A DNA stretch of 39,828 nt from Bacilli bacterium (GCA_017463365.1 JAFTPH010000062.1:1-39828), one strand, 5' to 3'. Positions 8,078 through 16,702 are shown, counted from the stretch's first letter. A program made the numbers and translations. Notes: generated from the sequence alone by a model not told the origin.

Positions 8078-9016
8078 ATGAAATGGTATTTTATATTATT
8101 AATTGTTATTGGTTCAACTTGTTTATTTCTATTTATGTTTACTTATTTTTGTTTTTATCTAGCTTTTTATGTAAAACGTAAGAAAAAAGTTGATAAAGAA
8201 AAAATTGAAACACCAAAAGGAAAAATTTATGAACCATATAAAGAAAAAATGATCAAATGGATTAAAGAAATGAGAACATATCCTCATACTCATCATTACA
8301 TAACTTCTTTTGATGGATTAAAATTACATGCTAGTTATTATGAAAAACAAAAAGGTGGTATTATTGAAATTATGTTTCCGGGATATCGAGGAAGTGCAGA
8401 ACGTGATTTAGCCGGAGGTATTGCCAGAGCATTTAAAATAAACCATAACGTTTTAATGGTTGATCAACGTACAAGTTGTGATAGCGAAGGAAATGTCGTA
8501 ACCTTCGGAATTAAAGAACGGTTTGATTGTGTAAAATGGGCTAAATATGTAGTTGAAAATATTGATCCAGATGCTAAAATTATTTTAACTGGGGTTTCAA
8601 TGGGTGCCGCAACCGTAATACTTGCATCTGAACTTGATTTACCCAAAAATGTTATAGGTATATTAGCCGATTGTGGATTTTCTTCTCAAAAAGCAATTAT
8701 TAGTAAAGTTATTAAACAAATTCATTTGCCCGCCAAAATATTTTATCCTTTTGTTAAACTGGGGGCAAAAATATTTGGTAAATTCAATATAGAAGAAAGA
8801 GCTCCAATTGATGCAGCAAAAAATACAAATCTACCAATTATTTTCTTTCATGGAGATGAAGATAACTTTGTACCTCATCATATGAGTATTGATATGTATA
8901 ATTCGAAAAAAGATAAAAAAGAAATTTTAATTGTTCCTAAAGCTGGTCATGGTTTAGCATATATTTTAAATCCACCAGTATATCTAGAAAAATTAATAAA
9001 TTTCTTCGAAAAATAA
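8078..9016 (+). CDS. Membrane-anchored alpha/beta hydrolase
   Basis: Predicted serine hydrolase of the alpha/beta fold. One N-terminal transmembrane helix (about residues 3-31) is followed by a basic stretch, so the domain is membrane tethered. The nucleophile elbow is GVSMG (S174), the acid is probably D262 in HGDEDNFVP, and the histidine is H291 in KAGHG. The oxyanion region PGYRGS (about 101-106) is visible. The length (312 aa) matches Bacillus-type membrane-tethered hydrolases of the YqkD kind. It is one of the few plus-strand genes and is transcribed alone from a consensus promoter to a bidirectional terminator. The substrate (ester, acyl group) is unknown. Confidence 0.88.
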   Translation: MKWYFILLIVIGSTCLFLFMFTYFCFYLAFYVKRKKKVDKEKIETPKGKIYEPYKEKMIKWIKEMRTYPHTHHYITSFDGLKLHASYYEKQKGGIIEIMFPGYRGSAERDLAGGIARAFKINHNVLMVDQRTSCDSEGNVVTFGIKERFDCVKWAKYVVENIDPDAKIILTGVSMGAATVILASELDLPKNVIGILADCGFSSQKAIISKVIKQIHLPAKIFYPFVKLGAKIFGKFNIEERAPIDAAKNTNLPIIFFHGDEDNFVPHHMSIDMYNSKKDKKEILIVPKAGHGLAYILNPPVYLEKLINFFEK

Positions 9017-9046
9017 AAGCCTTAATTTGAAATTAAGGCTTTTTTC
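9011..9046. terminator. Bidirectional rho-independent terminator
   Basis: AAGCCTTAATT (9017-9027) and AATTAAGGCTT (9031-9041) form an 11-bp stem with a 3-base loop, flanked by A-rich and T-rich tails. It sits between the convergent hydrolase gene and the 9051-9674 gene and can serve both. Confidence 0.9.
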
Positions 9047-9050
9047 ATTC

Positions 9051-9674
9051 TTAAAATTCTGGTAAATATCTTTGTTTACGTTTTTCCCATTCTATTTTTC
9101 TAACTACTAAATCTGATATTTTTAAACAAGTACAATAAGGTGATATTCCAACATATCCTCCAATTAGCGGAAAATTGTCTTTATATTCACAAACCAAAAC
9201 ATCATTTACTAACATAAAACAGTGACCATTAATTGACCCACAAGTTATTTCAACTTCTTCTCCCGGTTGATAGTTGTATAAAGTAGTCCCTGAGTAAAAT
9301 TCATTTTCCCCAGAACGTTCTATTCCAGCTTTACCTTCATACCACCCGTTTAAACCACAAACGTAAGTATTTCCTAAATAATTTTCTCCATCATCCCATT
9401 CACTACACCATACCGCATTCAAATCTCTAGTAGCCGGTAAAACTGTTGAAACTTTAAAAGTCATCATAACATCGTAATCAAACTTTTTATTAGCATAAAT
9501 TATTCCCCCACGATTTTCAAGTTCTTTCCCAATTAAACAACCATCTTGATATGTCCATTCCCCTAGTTTAACATCAAAATAATCTTTAAAATTTTCTACA
9601 CCATGATATTCAAATACAATTTCTGACTTATCTACTAAAATCTTTTTTCCCAATAATAAAATTTCTTTTAACAT
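9051..9674 (-). CDS. Concanavalin A-like (jelly-roll) protein, unknown substrate
   Basis: A 207-residue protein whose beta-rich pattern resembles laminin-G/GH16-like jelly-roll proteins (DUF1961 or DUF1080 type). It has an aromatic strand region (WTYQDGCLIG, GGIIYANKKFDYDVMMTFKV), then WCSEWDDGENYLGNTYVCG and a C-terminal GGYVGISPYCTCLKISDLVV. This is a fold-level guess and no catalytic pair is certain. There is no signal peptide, so it is probably intracellular. It starts 13 bases after the Crp/Fnr-type regulator gene and its ribosome site lies at that gene's end, so the two are co-transcribed, an odd pairing. Confidence 0.55.
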   Translation of the reverse strand: MLKEILLLGKKILVDKSEIVFEYHGVENFKDYFDVKLGEWTYQDGCLIGKELENRGGIIYANKKFDYDVMMTFKVSTVLPATRDLNAVWCSEWDDGENYLGNTYVCGLNGWYEGKAGIERSGENEFYSGTTLYNYQPGEEVEITCGSINGHCFMLVNDVLVCEYKDNFPLIGGYVGISPYCTCLKISDLVVRKIEWEKRKQRYLPEF

Positions 9675-9687
9675 TTTTTATCTCCTA

Positions 9688-10362
9688 TTAAATATAAATA
9701 TTACGTTTTAAAATAAAATGATTCTTTTGATTATCAATTATTCCTTCTTTACATAATTTACTAATTTCTACTGATAATCCACTTCGATCAACTTCTAAGT
9801 AATCAGCTAAAGACTGACGATCATATTCAATTGTAAACTGTTTTTTTCCTTCTTCTTTGGCTTTTAAAAATAAATATGTTAATAATTTTTCTCTTGTTGT
9901 TCTTTTAGATGTTATTTCAATTTTCTTATTTAAAACAATATTTTTATTTGCTACTGCGGTTAATAGGTTAGAAATCATTTTATTATGAAAACTACAAGCA
10001 TTACTACATGTTTTTAAAATTCTTTCAACATTAACAAACAAGATTTCAGAATCCTCAATTGATATAATATCAACTGGTATTTTCTTTATTTCACTACATG
10101 CGTATGATTCACCAAACATTTGAGGGGCTTCAAGGGTTACAATAATACTTTTATTTCCATTATATCCATATTTAGATAATTCTACTTTACCTTTTAAAAC
10201 TATTCCAATTTCGTTTATCAAATCACCTTCACTAAATATAATTTGCCCTTTTTCATAACTTTTCTTATATCCAGCAATACAACCTAACATTGGAATTACA
10301 TTAAAATCTTCGATATTATGAAATAAAGGACTTTTTTTAATTACGTCTAAATAGTTTTTCAT
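9688..10362 (-). CDS. Crp/Fnr-family transcriptional regulator
   Basis: A 224-residue regulator with an N-terminal cyclic-nucleotide-binding-type beta roll (about 20-130) and a C-terminal winged helix. The recognition helix is likely VDRSGLSVEISKL (about 191-203). It lacks the N-terminal cysteine cluster of FNR; cysteines at 28, 89, 119 and 123 are the only ones in the sensor half, so the signal (redox, NO, heme) is open. It is divergent from a ferredoxin-like gene and a perfect palindrome lies between them. Such regulator-ferredoxin pairs commonly accompany hybrid cluster protein genes in anaerobes (established pattern). hcp itself is absent here. Confidence 0.88.
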   Translation of the reverse strand: MKNYLDVIKKSPLFHNIEDFNVIPMLGCIAGYKKSYEKGQIIFSEGDLINEIGIVLKGKVELSKYGYNGNKSIIVTLEAPQMFGESYACSEIKKIPVDIISIEDSEILFVNVERILKTCSNACSFHNKMISNLLTAVANKNIVLNKKIEITSKRTTREKLLTYLFLKAKEEGKKQFTIEYDRQSLADYLEVDRSGLSVEISKLCKEGIIDNQKNHFILKRNIYI

Positions 10363-10378
10363 AATAAATTACTCCTTT

Positions 10379-10394
10379 TGTTGAAAATTCAACA
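10379..10394. promoter_or_regulatory. Palindromic operator, probable Crp/Fnr-type binding site
   Basis: TGTTGAA (10379-10385) and TTCAACA (10388-10394) form a perfect inverted repeat with a 2-base centre, a 16-bp site. Relative to the plus-strand -10 (10416-10421, start expected near 10428) its centre is at about -41.5, the class II activator position. Relative to the minus-strand promoter it lies just downstream of the start, where binding would repress. This suggests activation of the ferredoxin gene and autorepression by the regulator. Confidence 0.6.
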
Positions 10395-10408
10395 TACATT
10401 GTATTAAA

Positions 10409-10437
10409 ATTATAGTATAATTTATATAAAAATACAA
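10409..10437 (-). promoter_or_regulatory. Promoter of the Crp/Fnr-type regulator gene
   Basis: On the minus strand, TTGTAT (10432-10437) and TATAAT (10409-10414) are 17 bases apart. The predicted start near 10402 is upstream of the palindrome at 10379-10394. Confidence 0.65.
10416..10421 (+). promoter_or_regulatory. -10 box of the ferredoxin operon, weak -35
   Basis: A perfect TATAAT has no good -35 hexamer at 17 bases; the expected place is taken by the edge of the operator palindrome. This is the usual look of an activator-dependent promoter. It overlaps the divergent promoter of the regulator gene. Confidence 0.55.
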
Positions 10438-10453
10438 GAAAAGGAGTAAAAAA

Positions 10454-11146
10454 ATGATCCGTAAAATAATTAAAATTGATGATAAGAAATGTAATGGTTG
10501 TGGAGCATGTGCAAAAGCATGTCATGAAGGAGCCATTAAAATGATAAATGGTAAAGCTAAATTAATAAGAGATGACTATTGTGATGGTCTAGGTGATTGC
10601 CTACCTGTTTGTCCAACAAATGCTATTAGTTTTGAAATGCGGGAAGCTTTAGCTTATAATGAGCAAGCAGTCTTAGACGCCAAAAAAGATACCGAAACAT
10701 TACCATGTGGTTGTCCAGGTACTAATGCGAAAAAAATTGATCATGAATGCTCTTGTAATTCAAATACTTCTTCTGATATTTCAAGTAAACTAAATCAATG
10801 GCCAGTCCAAATTAAACTTGTAAATCCCTACGCATCTTATTTTGATAACGCTAATTTGTTGATTGCTGCAGACTGTACCGCATATGCCTATGGTAATTTT
10901 CATAATGACTTTATCAAAAATAAAATTACTTTAATTGGTTGTCCAAAATTAGATAATGAAAATTATGCGGTAAAACTAACTGAAATTATTAAAAACAATA
11001 ATATAAAAAGTGTAACAGTTGTTAGAATGGAAGTACCATGTTGTGGTGGTATTGAAATGGCAGTTAAGAAAGCTTTAATGGATAGTGGTAAATTCATTCC
11101 ATGGCAAGTTATAACAATCTCTACAGATGGGAAAATAGTTGAATAA
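10454..11146 (+). CDS. 2[4Fe-4S] ferredoxin-like iron-sulfur protein with extra C-terminal domain
   Basis: A 230-residue electron-transfer protein. The first cluster motif is C13xxC16xxC19xxxC23. The second is a variant, C43-x5-C49-x3-C53P, in which a Gly-Leu-Gly segment replaces one cysteine spacing. After about residue 80 comes a second conserved region with LPCGCPG, ADCTAYAYG and EVPCCGGIE motifs, which may bind another metal or partner. This combination is known next to Crp/Fnr regulators and hybrid cluster proteins in anaerobic Firmicutes. An AAAGGAG site precedes the ATG. Its stop overlaps the next start by one base (TAATG). Confidence 0.85.
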   Translation: MIRKIIKIDDKKCNGCGACAKACHEGAIKMINGKAKLIRDDYCDGLGDCLPVCPTNAISFEMREALAYNEQAVLDAKKDTETLPCGCPGTNAKKIDHECSCNSNTSSDISSKLNQWPVQIKLVNPYASYFDNANLLIAADCTAYAYGNFHNDFIKNKITLIGCPKLDNENYAVKLTEIIKNNNIKSVTVVRMEVPCCGGIEMAVKKALMDSGKFIPWQVITISTDGKIVE

Positions 11147-11556
11147 TGAATGAAATAATAATAAGTAAGTTGATTGGTTTATCAAGATGTATTGTAGGAA
11201 ATGAAGATTTAATCACTTCATCAACTATTGACTTAATAATAAAAGGTCTAACAATAGAAAACTCTAAAGAAGACAAGATAATCCAATCTTATATTAAAGA
11301 ACTTGAAAAGGAAAAAATGCGTCTAGTTCCTAATTGTTATAATTGTATGTCATCTTGTGGAAAAACAAATGATTTTGACTTTTTAGAACTTGAATTATTA
11401 CCTAGTGAAATTAAAGAATTAAAAATAGAAATTCTTAATAATTTATATAAATTTAATAATCATAGTTTTAAATTTATATATGAAAGTCTATTTATAATAG
11501 GTTTATCTTCTACTGATAAAGATACTTTACAAAATATTCTAAATAAAATTAAATAA
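11146..11556 (+). CDS. Small cysteine-motif protein in the ferredoxin operon
   Basis: A 136-residue, mostly helical protein with one conspicuous motif, VPNCYNCMSSCGKTNDFD (C64, C67, C71), which could hold an iron-sulfur cluster with a partner or bind zinc. The spacing recalls short proteins found in hybrid cluster protein (hydroxylamine reductase) operons, but I cannot confirm homology by eye. It is translationally coupled to the ferredoxin-like gene by the TAATG overlap, so the two products probably work together in a redox or nitrosative stress response. Confidence 0.7.
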   Translation: MNEIIISKLIGLSRCIVGNEDLITSSTIDLIIKGLTIENSKEDKIIQSYIKELEKEKMRLVPNCYNCMSSCGKTNDFDFLELELLPSEIKELKIEILNNLYKFNNHSFKFIYESLFIIGLSSTDKDTLQNILNKIK

Positions 11557-11592
11557 ATAAAAAACTTTTGTGTTACCACAAAAGTTTTTTTC
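11553..11592. terminator. Bidirectional rho-independent terminator
   Basis: AAAACTTTTGTG (11561-11572) and CACAAAAGTTTT (11577-11588) form a 12-bp stem with a 4-base loop, with T runs on both strands. It serves the convergent ferredoxin operon and the amidase gene. Confidence 0.92.
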
Positions 11593-11596
11593 ATTT

Positions 11597-14500
11597 TTAA
11601 GCAACTAGTCCAGGAATAATTGAAGAAAGCGTAACTGTCTTTGTTGTATTTCCTGTTTTATAAGTAATTGTATATGTTACACATTCAGAATATGTTGGTA
11701 AACTAGAAATTCGACCATTATCTTTTAAATATGCGCTATCAGATGAGAATGTTAATGTGTAATTATTATAATTTTTATATAATTCCATTTCTTGTCTTAC
11801 TAGTTCAACAAATTCCCACCAAATTTCAAGATCATATTCTAACATCGGTTGTGGACACCATTTACCTGAGAAGAAATGATGACCAACAAGTCTATTAAGT
11901 GGTAAATTATATTTAATTAATAATTTAGCACAAAGTTGAGCAGAATATTGCCATGTTAACCATAAATCTGAACCTTTGGCACAAGATGATTCAATACCAA
12001 TTGAGTTATTATTTCCTCCGGTAGATGAAATGTATTTATAAGTTGAATTATAATAATGACCACCTAAATAATAATAACCATTTCTAGCTTCACACGCAAG
12101 ACCCATATCATTTAATCTAGTTCCACTAGTTGTATTTTTCACATTAGTCTTTAATCCATTAATATAGAAATAATTGTCACTTCCTAAAGTTACTTTAGGG
12201 AATTCTGGATCAGTCGCATTATATTTAATATTTGTTTTTGTCCAAGTCATTCTTTTTGATGCTCCAGCATGCCATGCTCCATATGATTCTGTTTGACATG
12301 CCCAAATTCCATCATTACCAGTACCATAGTGCCAAGAGGCTTGTCTACTACCAGTATTACATGATTTATTAAAGGTTGCTAAATTTTTACCTCCATTAGC
12401 AGCACTACCATGCATATCTGCTGCATAGTGGAACGTAATAAAGTCAATTCCATTAATTCCATCACCATTTAGAGTTGATTTATTACTTGGATTTGATAAA
12501 TAATAATCATCATGTACAACATAATCTTCAAATAATAATTTAGACACACTTCCAACAATATCAGCATAGAAATATCCAGCTTCTGTAATAATACCAATAA
12601 TTAAATCTTCTCTTTTGTAAATTGATTCGTTATTACTATCAACTAATAATTTTAAGATTCCTGTTGGATCTTCTTGTAAAACCGTAACATAGAAAGTGAA
12701 AATAATATCTGGATAATTAGTATCACTAACCACAATTGTAGCAAGACCTTCTTTTATACCATTTACAAATCCATATTCATCAACACTCGCAATATCAGGA
12801 GTTTTAGATTCCCATTTTAGTGTTCCTTTACTTCCACTTACATATTCAGCGATTAATTGAATTTCATCTCCTACAACAACCCAGCTATTATCTTTAAATG
12901 AACCAATAAGGTAATCTTCATATTTCCACTTAGCATAAACGGTAATATTTCCTACACCAGTAAAATCAATATTTTCTTCATATTTTTTACCATTAGCATC
13001 ATACCAACCTAAGAACTTATGACCTACTCTTTTAGGTTCTGGAATAACAAAATTAAGATCAACTTTTTCTTCCAGTTCTTCTTTGTTTAAATTTTCACTA
13101 CAGAAGTAAACATTGGCTGGAGTAGAGGAGATATTTTCAATTGGTTTATCAAAAACAACAATATCACCTACATTAATATTTGAAACATTAAAATTATCAT
13201 CATATGCACCATTATATGATCCAGAAATTGTAATTACATATTCCGCAACATCTGGCCATACACTAGTTGTTCCACTTGTTAAGATTGAAACAATTTCGTA
13301 TAAATCAGTAAACATATTTTTCTTAATATAAATACGAGTTGAGAATTTCGCAGTTGGATCATTAGCTGGAGTAGAAACAAAAATATCACTTGCATAATTT
13401 GTACCTGTCCAGAATGCTCCGTTATAACTGCTTACAATTAACGAAGTAAGTTTATTACCATATTTTAAATATAATTCTTCTGTTACTCCACCTTCATAAT
13501 CAAAAATAATTGTATCACTGTTTGGAGCAACAAATTTTGGATAAACGGTTACACTAGCAGATAAAACAGTATTTTCAGTTATTTTTGAGTAATCTTTGAA
13601 ATCTTTTGTTGTATACCAACCAGCAAATAAATATTCATCTTTAGAAGCATTTGGTAGGAAATCTAAAGCTAAAGTTCCTTTTTCAAATGTATTATTATTT
13701 AATATTACATTATGTAATGCTTTAATATAACCATTTTTATTACTTTCTTTACTATAATCTGATGAACTATATGATGAATATGAATATTGTTTTCCACAAA
13801 TCAACGCAATCATTTCAACATTTATTGTAGCTGCATCAGCCGATAAATATCCATTCTTAATAAAATCATCATATTGAGCTACATCAAGTCCAGCTTCACT
13901 TCTTAGTGATTTCATATATTCTAATAACCAAGTCCACTTAGTACGCATTGCATCATCTGAGAAGAAAGTTTTGTTACCTTGAGTATTAGCGAAAATACCA
14001 TATCCACTACTTGTATGTGATTCAAAATAACTTAATGTATATCCAACACCTTTTACACTTTGAATATCAGCAATTAATTCAGTAATTAATTCACTACGTG
14101 AAGCATATTTTGTTAAATAAACATCTTCTTCTAAAACATAATTAACTTTTGGAGTACCTTCTTCAATTATTTCCCACTTAGCTACTAAATCATAATTACG
14201 ATTAGAAATTTCTTCAATCAATACATCATTTTCATACCAACCTAAGAATTTATATCCTTCTTTTGTTGGCGTAGGTAGTACAATCTCATCACCAATAAAG
14301 AATTCATAAATTAAATCGTCAGCAACAATACCACCATCTAACTCATAAGTTATCTTATAAGGAGCTTTTTCGTAAATTGGAATTAGATATAAATCCCCAT
14401 TTACCACTATATCTGAAACATTTGCTTCCGTAAAGTTTTCTAAACTACTTGAATATTTTACTTTACCATCCCATTTGTAACCAGCTGGTATATATTTAGA

Positions 14501-14914
14501 TAAACTAATATTCATATCAAGACTAGTACCTGCTTTTCTCTTAAAAAATAGGCACTCATTCAATTCTTCATTTAATACTTTTATTTGATAATAAGTTGCG
14601 TTTAGATCAATTAATGGATATGATGCTTCACCAAACATTACATGATATAGTAGATAAACTACATCATTACTGTCAACAACCCCATTATAGTCATAATCTG
14701 AATCTTGAGAAACCGAATAAGAATCACCAAACATCACGTGATATAGTAAATAAATGACATCTGAAGTGTCAACTTTACCACTATTATCTAAATCACCAAT
14801 TATCGATGAAGTTTCTGTTATCACAGTGTTTTCAGCTTTAGTTTGTACAATACCACTAGAAAATAAGGAAATGGTAAATACTAATAAATAAAAAATTGTT
14901 ACTATTTTTTTCAT
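11597..14914 (-). CDS. Secreted N-acetylmuramoyl-L-alanine amidase with dockerin and InlB-type repeats
   Basis: A 1105-residue modular exported protein. Order: signal peptide (about 1-27); dockerin type I pair with two calcium loops, DLDNSGKVDTSD (41-52) and DYDYNGVVDSND (73-84), each followed by the same VIYLLYHVMFG-like helix; an InlB/Listeria-Bacteroides repeat (about 186-248); an unassigned region; two further InlB-like repeats (about 410-463 and 615-665); a Big_2-like domain (about 670-745); and a C-terminal Amidase_2 domain (about 815-1045). Amidase zinc ligands are likely H829 (TFHYAAD), H1012 or H1013, and C1020 (GHHFFSGKWCP). It cleaves the lactyl-peptide bond of peptidoglycan by family knowledge. 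Dockerin on a wall hydrolase is unusual. No LPXTG or lipobox is seen. Confidence 0.87.
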   Translation of the reverse strand: MKKIVTIFYLLVFTISLFSSGIVQTKAENTVITETSSIIGDLDNSGKVDTSDVIYLLYHVMFGDSYSVSQDSDYDYNGVVDSNDVVYLLYHVMFGEASYPLIDLNATYYQIKVLNEELNECLFFKRKAGTSLDMNISLSKYIPAGYKWDGKVKYSSSLENFTEANVSDIVVNGDLYLIPIYEKAPYKITYELDGGIVADDLIYEFFIGDEIVLPTPTKEGYKFLGWYENDVLIEEISNRNYDLVAKWEIIEEGTPKVNYVLEEDVYLTKYASRSELITELIADIQSVKGVGYTLSYFESHTSSGYGIFANTQGNKTFFSDDAMRTKWTWLLEYMKSLRSEAGLDVAQYDDFIKNGYLSADAATINVEMIALICGKQYSYSSYSSSDYSKESNKNGYIKALHNVILNNNTFEKGTLALDFLPNASKDEYLFAGWYTTKDFKDYSKITENTVLSASVTVYPKFVAPNSDTIIFDYEGGVTEELYLKYGNKLTSLIVSSYNGAFWTGTNYASDIFVSTPANDPTAKFSTRIYIKKNMFTDLYEIVSILTSGTTSVWPDVAEYVITISGSYNGAYDDNFNVSNINVGDIVVFDKPIENISSTPANVYFCSENLNKEELEEKVDLNFVIPEPKRVGHKFLGWYDANGKKYEENIDFTGVGNITVYAKWKYEDYLIGSFKDNSWVVVGDEIQLIAEYVSGSKGTLKWESKTPDIASVDEYGFVNGIKEGLATIVVSDTNYPDIIFTFYVTVLQEDPTGILKLLVDSNNESIYKREDLIIGIITEAGYFYADIVGSVSKLLFEDYVVHDDYYLSNPSNKSTLNGDGINGIDFITFHYAADMHGSAANGGKNLATFNKSCNTGSRQASWHYGTGNDGIWACQTESYGAWHAGASKRMTWTKTNIKYNATDPEFPKVTLGSDNYFYINGLKTNVKNTTSGTRLNDMGLACEARNGYYYLGGHYYNSTYKYISSTGGNNNSIGIESSCAKGSDLWLTWQYSAQLCAKLLIKYNLPLNRLVGHHFFSGKWCPQPMLEYDLEIWWEFVELVRQEMELYKNYNNYTLTFSSDSAYLKDNGRISSLPTYSECVTYTITYKTGNTTKTVTLSSIIPGLVA

Positions 14915-14945
14915 ATAAACTCCTATTTTTATGCATTATGTTTTT

Positions 14946-14974
14946 ATTTTACCATATTATATTATTTTTTGCAA
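14946..14974 (-). promoter_or_regulatory. Promoter of the amidase gene
   Basis: On the minus strand, TTGCAA (14969-14974) and TAAAAT (14946-14951) are 17 bases apart. The start codon lies 32 bases downstream of the -10 behind an AGGAG site. Confidence 0.6.
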
Positions 14975-14992
14975 TTAGACAAATACAAAGGA

Positions 14993-15778
14993 TTATTTAA
15001 GAATTAGCTTAATCACAAAACATTGTAATCTAATTGGCAAAATACTAAGAAATACTAATAAAATATTATGATGTATTTTATAAATAAATTTAGGATTTTT
15101 CTTAACTGTAGCTTTATAAATAAGTTTAGCTACTTTTTTTGGTTTTATAGGTTTTCCCATAAACTTTTTAGTAATATCTAAAAACTTATGAGCTTGTTTT
15201 TTAAATAAAACCGTGTCTTGAGCTAATTTCTCCGTATCATCAAGCGATCCTATGCTTAATGGCGTTTCAATTGCTCCTGGTCTAATTGTTATTACTTTTT
15301 GTCCTAATAAATTTAATTCTTGTCTTAAAGCTTGGGCATAAGTATCTAAAGCTGATTTAGAAATATTATATAACCCATTAAATGGCATTGGTTCAAGTTT
15401 TGCGACTTCACTTGTGACAATAATAATTCGACCATTTTTACTTAACAATGGATAAAAAATATTATTAACCAGCATTGTTCCTAGTAAATTAATATCAATA
15501 AGTTTCTTTAAACTATCAAAGTCATTTTCTACTAAAGATGCCATCTTATGGATTCCAGCAACGTTAATTATTGTGGATAACTCCATTTCTTTTAAAGATT
15601 CTTTTATCATATTTAATTGTTCTTTATCTGTAATATCTACAACATAACTTAACAAATTATTTTCTTTATCCATCTTAACTTTGTCTAAAGCAATAACTGT
15701 ATAACCATTATTTATAAAATAATCCTTAACTGCTTTCCCAATTCCTGATGCTGCACCAGTAATTAATACGTTCTTCAT
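14993..15778 (-). CDS. Short-chain dehydrogenase/reductase (SDR)
   Basis: Classical SDR of 261 aa. The NAD(P)-binding motif is ITGAASGIG (about 6-14), NVAG is at 72-75, and the catalytic set is S123, Y137 and K141 (YNISK). A hydrophobic C-terminal segment (ILLVFLSILPIRL) may attach it to the membrane. The ATG at 15778 is chosen because it follows AAAGGA and begins at the Rossmann strand; the earlier ATG at 15808 coincides with a TATAAT box that looks like the promoter -10. Substrate unknown. It is probably monocistronic. Confidence 0.88.
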   Translation of the reverse strand: MKNVLITGAASGIGKAVKDYFINNGYTVIALDKVKMDKENNLLSYVVDITDKEQLNMIKESLKEMELSTIINVAGIHKMASLVENDFDSLKKLIDINLLGTMLVNNIFYPLLSKNGRIIIVTSEVAKLEPMPFNGLYNISKSALDTYAQALRQELNLLGQKVITIRPGAIETPLSIGSLDDTEKLAQDTVLFKKQAHKFLDITKKFMGKPIKPKKVAKLIYKATVKKNPKFIYKIHHNILLVFLSILPIRLQCFVIKLILK

Positions 15779-15824
15779 ATAATTAAATCCTTTGTTGTTT
15801 TTTTTCATTATAACACATTTTAAT

Positions 15825-15862
15825 CTAAAATAAAAGCCAGTAAGTATTAAACTTGCTGACTT
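15825..15862 (-). terminator. Rho-independent terminator after the 15881-16651 gene
   Basis: AAGCCAGTAAGT (15834-15845) and ACTTGCTGACTT (15851-15862) pair over 12 positions with one G-U and one mismatch in the minus-strand RNA, followed by a T-rich tail. Confidence 0.75.
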
Positions 15863-15880
15863 TTAACAACTCATTCTTTG

Positions 15881-16651
15881 TTAATCTAATCTTTCATCAT
15901 TTATTAAATCAATAACTTCTAATACTTCCTCTTTGGCTTGTGTTAAATCATCATATGTATTCACCGGATATTCTTTATTAATAAACCAATGAGGAACACA
16001 TTTAGTAAGTGCTTCATCTAGGTTTTTAATAGGTGGAAATATTGAATAAACATAATAAATAGTTTTATAACATTCATCAACTTTTCTTATCACAACAGCA
16101 TCTAATTTTCGATCAGCATAAATAACATTTTCTTCATCTAAATCTGGAATTTTCTTCATATTAATAAAAGATTCAACATTCATTTTATGATCTTCAACTA
16201 ATACATCATATAAACTATTTTTATAATCAGTTTTATAATTAGCTTTTTCAAAAATAATTAATGTTTTTATCTTATCAAGCTTTACTAAACCAATTTTTTG
16301 CGTAACATATTCATTATCAATCAGTCTATATTCAATTTTTTTAACACTTGATATTTTTAATAATGCTTTATCTTTTAATTCTTCTTCGGCTATATTCTTT
16401 GAATCATCTAAAATATTTTGGCCATAGTAATAATAAACATTATTAAAACCTATCGCGTAATACTTACCATCTTCTTTTGTTAACATTTTAAACCAAATTA
16501 CCCATAATACAAAAGTTAAGCCATAACATATGAATCTAATAAGTTGAGCTTTTTCTTTACCATCAAGGTAACGGGTTAAACTAATCACAAAGTTAAAAAA
16601 TAATACTAAACTACCTATAAATACAATAATTTTAAGTCTACTTTTTTTCAT
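15881..16651 (-). CDS. Membrane-anchored protein, unknown function
   Basis: A 256-residue protein that I do not recognise. Two N-terminal transmembrane helices (about 7-25 and 38-57) are followed by a soluble domain of roughly 190 residues, charged and of mixed helix and strand, with no catalytic motif I can identify. The ATG follows AAGGAG, with a TATAAT box a short way upstream. Terminators on both sides make it a single-gene unit. The topology suggests a membrane-bound cytoplasmic domain. Confidence 0.7.
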   Translation of the reverse strand: MKKSRLKIIVFIGSLVLFFNFVISLTRYLDGKEKAQLIRFICYGLTFVLWVIWFKMLTKEDGKYYAIGFNNVYYYYGQNILDDSKNIAEEELKDKALLKISSVKKIEYRLIDNEYVTQKIGLVKLDKIKTLIIFEKANYKTDYKNSLYDVLVEDHKMNVESFINMKKIPDLDEENVIYADRKLDAVVIRKVDECYKTIYYVYSIFPPIKNLDEALTKCVPHWFINKEYPVNTYDDLTQAKEEVLEVIDLINDERLD

Positions 16652-16702
16652 ATAAAACTCCTTTATTTAATTATATCATAAATTAAAATTTAATTAAAAT
16701 AT

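Noticed and set aside
10379-10394. Palindrome as an intrinsic terminator or riboswitch element
   Set aside because: The 7-bp AT-rich arms with a 2-base loop cannot form a stable RNA hairpin, and the site lies between divergent promoters. An operator fits better.
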